DNA of 6,936 nt from Thiotrichales bacterium (GTDB lineage Bacteria; Pseudomonadota; Gammaproteobacteria; Thiomicrospirales; Thiomicrospiraceae): positions 1 to 6,936 of the forward strand of contig JALVTA010000130.1 of NCBI GenBank assembly GCA_027036095.1, given 5' to 3'. Within the stretch, counting starts at the first letter, position 1. Every line of letters begins with the position of its first letter. The notes below the pieces were generated by a model that ran no database searches, had not been told where the DNA came from, and worked only from the letters and a program-made list of their open reading frames with translations. The translations under genes were made by a program, and so were the position numbers. Shown in pieces: positions 1-6,936 of this stretch.

Positions 1-395
1 TCGGGCTGGAGCCGGAGCACATGCACCGCTATCCCCACGAGTTTTCCGGTGGACAGCGCCAGCGCATCGGCATTGCCCGCGCTCTGGCGGTGGAGCCGCG
101 GCTCATTGTCTGTGATGAGCCCACCAGTGCGCTGGATGTGAGCGTGCGGGCGCAGATCATCGACCTGCTTAACCGCCTGCAGGAAGAGGAAGGAGTGAGC
201 TACCTGTTCATCACCCACGACCTGTCCATTCTGCCGCGCATCGCCCATCGGGTGGCGGTGATGCAGAAGGGCCGTATCGTGGAGCAGGGCCCCGTGGAGC
301 AGGTGCTGGCCGACCCGCAGCATCCATACACCCGCACCCTGCTGGCCTCTGCACCGAAGCTGGTGCGTGAAGGCGTGCGTCGGCTCTACGGCTGA
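1..395 (+). CDS. Oligopeptide/dipeptide-type ABC transporter ATP-binding protein, C-terminal part (5' end outside window)
   Basis: This is the C-terminal part of a cytoplasmic ATPase subunit that powers import of peptides or a related solute. The reading frame is open from the window edge (first complete codon at base 3) to TGA at 393-395. Visible motifs in order are an ABC signature (FSGGQRQR, starting near base 42), Walker B with catalytic Glu (LIVCDEPTSALD, about bases 102-137), and the switch His (ITHDLS). After these comes a C-terminal HPYTRTLLASAPKL segment, typical of the oligopeptide/dipeptide C-terminal extension of the Opp/Dpp/Yej family. The SALDVSVRAQI stretch also fits that family. 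Walker A and the Q-loop lie upstream and cannot be seen. It could be a YejF-type double-ATPase protein or a single OppF/DppF-type subunit; the remaining sequence does not decide this. The gene ends 13 bp before the converging diguanylate cyclase gene. Confidence 0.93.
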   Translation, partial: GLEPEHMHRYPHEFSGGQRQRIGIARALAVEPRLIVCDEPTSALDVSVRAQIIDLLNRLQEEEGVSYLFITHDLSILPRIAHRVAVMQKGRIVEQGPVEQVLADPQHPYTRTLLASAPKLVREGVRRLYG

Positions 396-408
396 GGTGA
401 ATCCGCTC

Positions 409-1584
409 TCAGCGTGCGGATGCCGGCGGCTCGAAAGCGGTGGGAATGGCGGTACAGTCGACGGGGCTGCACACATGGGAACGGCCGGCCTGCTTGGCCT
501 GATAGACCCACTGGTCCGCATCGCGCAGCAGGTCATCCAGCTCACGGTGGCGTGCCCTGTCCAGTGCGGCAGCACCGATGGACAGTGCCAGCGGGAGCCG
601 CTCCCCTTCATATTCCGGCAGATTGTCCTGAAGTGTGCGGCTGAGCGCCACCAGCAGTTCATGCGCATGCGCCAATGGTGTGTTGGGCAGCAGCAGGGCG
701 AATTCATCCCCACCCATGCGGGCGAGAATGTCGCTGCGGCGGCGAAAGCGCTGATGGATCAAGTTGACCAGGTGCTTCAGGGCCACATCACCCGCTTCAT
801 GCCCCCAGGTGTCGTTGACCTGTTTGAAGAAATCCAGGTCGATGATGGCTGCCGTCATGGGCATATTTGCCTTGCGCAGGTGAGTGGAGAGCATGACCGC
901 GCCATGTTCTTCCAGCCCCTTGCGGTTGAGCGCGCCGGTGAGCGGGTCGTGAGTGGCCAGGTGCGCAAGGCGCATCACCTGTTCGCTCAGCCGCGCGATC
1001 AGCTGCTGGATGAGGGTGGCCAGCGCCAGACCTATGCCGCCCCCCAGCAGGGTGAAGAGGATGTAGTTGTAACGCTGTTCCGCCCCCATCTGAGGCCCGC
1101 CCAGCCAGTGCACCAGATCCGGCAGCAGCAGCGCGAGAACCAGGTTCACCAGCCCCTGACGCCGGTTGATGAGGATGAAGGCGCCCAGTACGGGGAAGAC
1201 GCTGGCAAACAGCATGGTGTACATGTGCGGGTCTGACACCACCAGGGGTGCCAGCATGGCGGTGTAAAGCAGCAGGTTGAAGGCAAACAGCGGGCGGGTC
1301 CAGTTGCGCCACAGGCCGATCAGCCACCAGCTCCCCAGCTCCACGGTGGCCAGCCCCCAGAGTAGCAGGGCATGGGCATGGGTCATCTCGAACAGGCCGA
1401 CTGCGGCCGTCAGCCCCATCGCAAGAGAACCTGCGCCGATCAGCAGCAAAATCAGCCGGGCCAGCTCCGGAGTCAGGAGCGTGTTTTCCAGCGCCTCGTC
1501 GACCTCGTAACGGCGCTTGGGTGCCAGCACTGGACGCAGGGCACGCCCCAGCTGTTCGCGCAGGGTGTCAATGAGCGCTTTCAC
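409..1584 (-). CDS. Membrane-anchored GGDEF diguanylate cyclase
   Basis: This 391-aa protein is predicted to make cyclic di-GMP from two GTP at the inner membrane. Residues about 41-196 hold around six hydrophobic segments (near 41-64, 70-90, 98-116, 121-140, 145-160 and 172-196). They form an integral-membrane sensor region that I do not recognise as a named domain. A short linker (LAHLATHDPLTGALNR, 207-221) leads into the GGDEF domain. That domain has D249-L-D251 and N257-D258 near the metal and nucleotide site, and an intact GGDEF motif at 291-295. An inhibitory-site RxxD (R282-R-S-D285) lies exactly five residues upstream, so an active, product-inhibited cyclase is expected. No EAL domain is present. 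The start is GTG at 1582-1584. No other in-frame start lies upstream before a stop at 1597-1599, and the first in-frame Met falls inside the first membrane segment. The start overlaps the SDR gene by 17 bp and has only a weak ribosome site, which suggests translational coupling. The signal sensed is unknown. Confidence 0.93.
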   Translation of the reverse strand: MKALIDTLREQLGRALRPVLAPKRRYEVDEALENTLLTPELARLILLLIGAGSLAMGLTAAVGLFEMTHAHALLLWGLATVELGSWWLIGLWRNWTRPLFAFNLLLYTAMLAPLVVSDPHMYTMLFASVFPVLGAFILINRRQGLVNLVLALLLPDLVHWLGGPQMGAEQRYNYILFTLLGGGIGLALATLIQQLIARLSEQVMRLAHLATHDPLTGALNRKGLEEHGAVMLSTHLRKANMPMTAAIIDLDFFKQVNDTWGHEAGDVALKHLVNLIHQRFRRRSDILARMGGDEFALLLPNTPLAHAHELLVALSRTLQDNLPEYEGERLPLALSIGAAALDRARHRELDDLLRDADQWVYQAKQAGRSHVCSPVDCTAIPTAFEPPASAR

Positions 1585-2233
1585 GACGCTTGCCGCTCAC
1601 AAGTTGTCCGGCCACCTCTTCCGCTGTGGGCAGCATGCTGTTGTCCGCTCCCGGAAACAGCCTTTGCCGCCACGGGCTCTGGAAGGCTCCAACCCGTTCG
1701 ATGCGGCAGTTGAGGTCATCCCGTTCCGCTTGCAGGGTTCTGATCAGCTGCTCAAGGCCGGCCTTGGCGACGGCATAGGCGCCGCCGAAGGGTTGCGGAC
1801 GGTCCAGCAGGGTGTCAGAAATCAGCAATACTTCCGCCCCTTCGCTCAGATGGGGGAGCACGGCCTGCAGAATATGGAAGTGAGCGTTCAGGTTCACCTG
1901 CAACACTTCATACCACTGGGTGGGATCAAAGTGGCTCAGTGGCGTAAATGCGGGCAGCGTGGCAGCATTCAAGACGAGGGTATCCACCGCCTTGCCATGC
2001 TCGGCCAGCGCCTGCTGAAGCTGCATGAACTCTCCGGCGCCGGCCAGCCGGAAGTTGAGTGGAAACAGAATCGGCTCGCAGTCCGTGGCCGCCTCAATAC
2101 GGTCGTAGAGCGGCTCCAGTGCCGCCAGTTCGGCATCGTGAAGAATGACGTGGCGGTGCGTTTCGGCCAGACGCCGGCTGAGGGCCTGGCCCAGTGCTCC
2201 GCCGGCACCGGTGATGAAGGCCGTGTTTTTCAT
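1568..2233 (-). CDS. Divergent YciK-type short-chain dehydrogenase/reductase (SDR)
   Basis: This 221-aa protein has a Rossmann fold of the classical SDR superfamily, and its substrate is unknown. The N-terminal nucleotide site reads TGAGGALG (8-15), where the second Gly of TGxxxGxG is Ala. The usual NNAG is LNAA (88-91). The Y153-A-V-A-K157 catalytic pair is intact, but the position 13 residues before Tyr, normally Ser, is Asp140 (S139 and T141 flank it). The pattern QVNLNAHF (112-119) and the C-terminal order VGAF...RLFP...PTAEEV resemble E. coli YciK as I remember it, although the usual N-terminal extension is missing. I start at ATG 2231-2233 because the TG-motif strand begins there, a GGAG ribosome site precedes it, and it forms an ATGA overlap with the phosphatase stop. 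The in-frame upstream start at 2293 would add 20 unrelated residues inside the neighbour. Activity could be altered or lost; SDR membership is firm, the YciK assignment moderate. Confidence 0.85.
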   Translation of the reverse strand: MKNTAFITGAGGALGQALSRRLAETHRHVILHDAELAALEPLYDRIEAATDCEPILFPLNFRLAGAGEFMQLQQALAEHGKAVDTLVLNAATLPAFTPLSHFDPTQWYEVLQVNLNAHFHILQAVLPHLSEGAEVLLISDTLLDRPQPFGGAYAVAKAGLEQLIRTLQAERDDLNCRIERVGAFQSPWRQRLFPGADNSMLPTAEEVAGQLVSGKRRESAH

Positions 2234-2889
2234 ATCTGCTCCACGTGGCGGAGGATGTCCGCCGGTGTGTGATAGAAGAAGTGCGCCGGCCACTGTGTCG
2301 GGTCCACATCCTGCGGCAGATAGCCGTAGAGGGCGGCCCCGCTCAGCATGCCGGCATTGAGCGGCGCTTCGATGTCCCGGGGATGATCACCGATGTAGAG
2401 GCAGTGTTCCGGCGCAACGCCGCACTGTTTTGCGGCCAGATGCATCGGCTCTGCATGGGGTTTGCGCACCGGCAGGGTATCGCCGCATACCAGCGCCCGG
2501 GGTTCGGCAGGCAAAGTGATCTCGTCCATCAGCTTATGGGTCAGCCATTCCGGCTTGTTGGTGACGATGCCCCATGGAATGTCTTTTTTCTCCAGTGTGC
2601 GGATGCTTTCATCCAGCGTGGGGAACAGGCGGGTGTGCACCGAGATGTGGTCGTTGTAGAGGTTGAGAAAACGGGTTCGTTTGGCTTCCAGTTCCTCACC
2701 CTCCAGGTCCGGATAGCCCAGCTTCACCACCGCGCGCCCGCCCTGGGAAATGGTCTGGCGGATACGCCAGTAGGGCACCGGCGGCAGGCCGTCCTCGGCG
2801 CGCAGTGTGTTGAGGGCCCAGGCGAAGTCATAGCTGGTGTCCAGTAGGGTGCCGTCCAGATCGAACAGCACGCAGCGAATCTCGTTCAT
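2230..2889 (-). CDS. mupP: HAD-family phosphatase, probable N-acetylmuramic acid 6-phosphate phosphatase
   Basis: This is a 219-aa cytoplasmic HAD-superfamily hydrolase. All four HAD motifs are visible: nucleophile and acid in LFDLDGTLLDT (D10, D12), motif II Thr110 in GIVTNKP, motif III Lys143 in VRKPHAEP, and motif IV GDHPRD with D168 and D172. A helical cap lies at about 20-90. Such proteins are often auto-named phosphoglycolate phosphatase (Gph). Its place directly after ubiG and before a YciK-like SDR matches the characterised MupP of Pseudomonas, which removes phosphate from MurNAc-6-phosphate. In that pathway AmgK and MurU then recycle MurNAc to UDP-MurNAc, bypassing MurA. Length and the DHPRDIEA motif fit. 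The name rests on gene context and remembered similarity, so Gph or another phosphosugar phosphatase remains possible. The ATG at 2887-2889 overlaps the ubiG stop (ATGA). The purine-rich AAAAGG stretch sits only 1 nt before the ATG, too close for a normal ribosome site, so translation likely depends on ubiG. Confidence 0.8.
   Translation of the reverse strand: MNEIRCVLFDLDGTLLDTSYDFAWALNTLRAEDGLPPVPYWRIRQTISQGGRAVVKLGYPDLEGEELEAKRTRFLNLYNDHISVHTRLFPTLDESIRTLEKKDIPWGIVTNKPEWLTHKLMDEITLPAEPRALVCGDTLPVRKPHAEPMHLAAKQCGVAPEHCLYIGDHPRDIEAPLNAGMLSGAALYGYLPQDVDPTQWPAHFFYHTPADILRHVEQI
2239..2242 (-). promoter_or_regulatory. Ribosome binding site of the SDR gene
   Basis: On the minus strand GGAG lies 5 nt before the ATG at 2233. 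It supports that ATG over the upstream in-frame start at 2293, and it lies within the 3' end of the phosphatase gene, as expected for coupled translation. Confidence 0.6.
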
Positions 2890-3581
2890 GCCTTTTCAAA
2901 TGCCATCAGATAGTTGATCGACAGGTCATTGCACAGCCGGGCACTGCGGGTGAGCGGGCTGTAGCGCAGGCCGCTTTCATCTTTCAGCCGCAGACCGCTG
3001 GCCCGGGCCCAGTGTTCCAGTTCGTGGGGCTTGATGAAACAGTCGGGATCATGGGTACCGCGGGGCAGCAGGCCCAGCACCTTTTCAGCCAGCTCCACCG
3101 CCAGCAGGCGTGCCTTTAGCGTGCGGTTGAGGGTGGAGAAGATCGCCACGCCGCCCGGCTTTAGCAGGCGGGCGGCGGCGCGCACCACCTCGGCTGGCTG
3201 TGGCACATGCTCCAGCATGTCCAGACAGGTGACCCCGTCAAATTGCCCGGGCATTTCTTCTGCCAGCGCTTCGGCACTGGTGACGCGGTAATCGATGGTC
3301 AGGCCGCTTTCCAGCGCATGCAGACGGGCGACGGTGAGCGCCTCTTCGGCCAGATCGATACCGGTGACCCGTGCGCCCTTGCGGGCCAGCGCTTCGCTCA
3401 CCAGTCCGCCCCCGCAGCCGATATCGCACAGGCGCATGGCCTCGAGGGGCATGTTGCGTTCGACGAATTCCACCCGTGCCGGGGTGATCTGGTGCAGGGT
3501 GGCCAGCGGCCCGTTTTCGTCCCACCACTGGTGGGCCTGGGCGTCGAAATGGTGCAGGGCGTCGGGGTTGGCGTTGCTCAC
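2886..3581 (-). CDS. ubiG: Ubiquinone biosynthesis O-methyltransferase UbiG
   Basis: UbiG performs both S-adenosylmethionine-dependent O-methylations of ubiquinone synthesis: the C5-hydroxyl early in the pathway and 3-demethylubiquinol at the end. It works at the inner membrane with other Ubi enzymes. The 231 residues show the family N-terminus (HFDAQAHQWWDENGPLATLH, 11-30), SAM-binding motif I DIGCGGG (53-59), the acidic ribose-binding loop around D76, LDMLEHVP (120-127) and LLKPGG (139-144). The C-terminus carries TLNRT and GTHDPDCFIKPHEL, which are strongly UbiG-like. The family's metal-binding E-x-x-E-H appears here as D121-M-L-E124-H125, a conservative change at the first position. The start is GTG at 3579-3581; no ATG occurs upstream before an in-frame stop at 3615-3617, and the N-terminal motif spacing fits. 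No good Shine-Dalgarno is visible. It is the first gene of the minus-strand operon, behind a near-consensus promoter. Confidence 0.95.
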   Translation of the reverse strand: MSNANPDALHHFDAQAHQWWDENGPLATLHQITPARVEFVERNMPLEAMRLCDIGCGGGLVSEALARKGARVTGIDLAEEALTVARLHALESGLTIDYRVTSAEALAEEMPGQFDGVTCLDMLEHVPQPAEVVRAAARLLKPGGVAIFSTLNRTLKARLLAVELAEKVLGLLPRGTHDPDCFIKPHELEHWARASGLRLKDESGLRYSPLTRSARLCNDLSINYLMAFEKA

Positions 3582-3612
3582 GGAAAGGGCTCTGTCGCAC
3601 GGAAAGTCCGCC

Positions 3613-3632
3613 GATTATAGCGTGATATAATC
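3613..3632. repeat. 20-bp perfect inverted repeat formed by opposed -10 boxes
   Basis: GATTATA (3613-3619) and TATAATC (3626-3632) are perfect reverse complements separated by 6 bp (GCGTGA). Each arm contains the -10 hexamer of one divergent promoter. It is an AT-rich island in a GC-rich region, so it could simply reflect promoter symmetry or could also bind a dimeric regulator. Confidence 0.8.
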
Positions 3633-3643
3633 AGCGCTTTCAA
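3614..3643 (-). promoter_or_regulatory. Predicted sigma-70 promoter for the ubiG operon
   Basis: On the minus strand TTGAAA (3643-3638) is followed after 18 bp by a perfect TATAAT (3619-3614). The predicted start is near 3607, giving a leader of about 25 nt before the ubiG GTG. The match is close to consensus in a GC-rich background. The -35 box covers the predicted start region of the opposing gyrA promoter. Confidence 0.75.
3623..3631 (+). promoter_or_regulatory. Predicted extended -10 promoter for gyrA-serC
   Basis: TGATATAAT gives a perfect TATAAT (3626-3631) preceded by the TGn extension. No convincing -35 hexamer lies 16-18 bp upstream, which is tolerated in extended -10 promoters. Predicted start is near 3638, giving a leader of roughly 38 nt. 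Promoters of this kind are known for gyrA in E. coli, where loss of supercoiling induces expression; the same response here is an inference. Confidence 0.68.
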
Positions 3644-3664
3644 AACAGACACCACAAGGCTTTC

Positions 3665-3668
3665 AGGA
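3665..3668 (+). promoter_or_regulatory. Ribosome binding site of gyrA
   Basis: AGGA lies 7 nt before the ATG at 3676, a normal Shine-Dalgarno spacing. It supports the chosen start together with the conserved MSEFA-type GyrA N-terminus. Confidence 0.65.
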
Positions 3669-3675
3669 TCCTTTC

Positions 3676-6230
<2,555 letters not shown>

Positions 6231-6234
<4 letters not shown>

Positions 6235-6936
6235 GCAGAGTGTTCAATTTCAGCGCCGGCCCAGCCATGCTGCCGGAAGAGGTCATGCGCCAGGCACAGG
6301 CGGAATTTCTGGACTGGCATGGCACAGGCATGTCCATCATGGAGGTTAGCCACCGGGGCAAGGAGTTCATGCAGGTGGCCGAGGAGGCGGAGGCCGATCT
6401 GCGCGAGCTGATGAATATTCCCGACAACTACAAGGTCATGTTTCTGCACGGCGGCGCCACCATGCAGTTTTCCGCCATTCCGCTCAACCTGACCCGTCCC
6501 GGAGACACGGTGGACTACTTCAACACCGGCGCCTGGTCGAAAAAGGCACTGAATGAGGCGAAGCGCTACGCTCATGTGAACATCGTGGCGGAACACACGA
6601 CGGAAATTCCCGATCCCGCCACCTGGCAGCTGTCGGATGAGGCGAAATACGTCCACTACACGCCCAACGAGACCATCGGCGGGCTGCAGTTCCATTTCAT
6701 TCCGGAGGTGGGCGACAAGCCGCTGATTGCCGACATGTCCTCCTGCATCCTGTCCGAGCCGGTGGACGTATCCAAGTTCGGCATGATCTACGCCGGCGCC
6801 CAGAAGAACGTCGGGCCCTCGGGCATCGCCATTGTCATCGTGCGTGAGGACCTGATCGGCAACGCCCGTGAAGACTGTCCGCGCCTTCTCGACTGGCAGG
6901 TACAGGCGGAAGCCGGCTCCATGGACAACACACCGG
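6231..6936 (+). CDS. serC: Phosphoserine aminotransferase SerC, N-terminal part (3' end outside window)
   Basis: SerC is a pyridoxal-phosphate enzyme that transfers the amino group of glutamate to 3-phosphohydroxypyruvate, giving phosphoserine for serine synthesis. In gammaproteobacteria it also acts in pyridoxal phosphate synthesis on 3-hydroxy-4-phosphohydroxy-2-oxobutanoate. The frame is open from ATG 6231 to the window edge (235 codons of about 360). It begins MSRVFNFSAGPAMLPEEV, the typical family N-terminus, and continues with SIMEVSHRGKEF (35-46). The phosphate-binding region reads HGGATMQF; common relatives have QGGxxxQF, so His replaces Gln there. DTVDYFNTGAWSKKA and the cofactor-lysine motif YAGAQKNVGPSG follow, with Schiff-base Lys at residue 192 (198 in E. 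coli). The start lies in an ATGA overlap with gyrA, and AGGAG at 6215-6219 is 11 nt upstream, slightly long. It is co-transcribed with gyrA, an arrangement I recall from Pseudomonas. Confidence 0.96.

Noticed and set aside
391..421. Intrinsic bidirectional terminator
   Set aside because: The stems are only 6 bp and no T-run follows on either strand, so it is not annotated as a terminator.
367..1236. 289-codon plus-strand frame opposite the diguanylate cyclase
   Set aside because: It is antisense to a gene with clear GGDEF motifs. Its product is low-information (Gln/His/Val-rich) with no family signature.
1517..2272. 251-codon plus-strand frame opposite the SDR gene
   Set aside because: It mirrors a real SDR with YxxxK and Rossmann motifs; the frame is a by-product of high GC at the third codon position.
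2234..2293. Upstream start extending the SDR by 20 residues
   Set aside because: The extra residues are unlike any SDR N-terminus and lie in the phosphatase gene. The ATG at 2233 has its own GGAG and the ATGA overlap.

Overview
The window looks like chromosomal core DNA from a GC-rich gammaproteobacterium. It has high-GC codon use, a ubiquinone-pathway UbiG, a gyrA-serC pair, and a ubiG - MurNAc-6P-phosphatase-like - YciK-like SDR cluster. From memory this resembles the gyrA/serC/ubiG/mupP/yciK neighbourhood of Pseudomonas and relatives. I cannot assign a genus from sequence alone. I see no insertion sequence, phage gene, CRISPR array, tRNA or rRNA. The coding density is very high, and the only real intergenic space is 94 bp between ubiG and gyrA.

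Left part (1-395, + strand): the 3' end of an oligopeptide/dipeptide-type ABC transporter ATPase. It faces a minus-strand gene cluster across only 13 bp.

Middle (409-3581, - strand, transcribed right to left): ubiG, a HAD phosphatase (probable mupP), a divergent YciK-type short-chain dehydrogenase/reductase, and a membrane-anchored GGDEF diguanylate cyclase. The first two junctions are 4-bp ATGA overlaps and the third is a 17-bp overlap, so this is almost certainly one translationally coupled operon. It joins ubiquinone biosynthesis, probable peptidoglycan recycling, an SDR of unknown role and c-di-GMP synthesis.

Right part (3676-6936, + strand): complete gyrA (852 aa), then serC, which starts in an ATGA overlap with the gyrA stop and runs off the window. 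DNA topology maintenance and serine/pyridoxal phosphate biosynthesis thus share a transcript.

The ubiG/gyrA gap carries two consensus TATAAT boxes on opposite strands, which form the arms of a perfect 20-bp inverted repeat. The two promoters are interleaved, so the two operons probably compete for RNA polymerase at one site. I did not find a clearly novel system. The items most worth a second look are this shared promoter palindrome, the SDR with eroded catalytic motifs, and the diguanylate cyclase coupled to ubiG/mupP.
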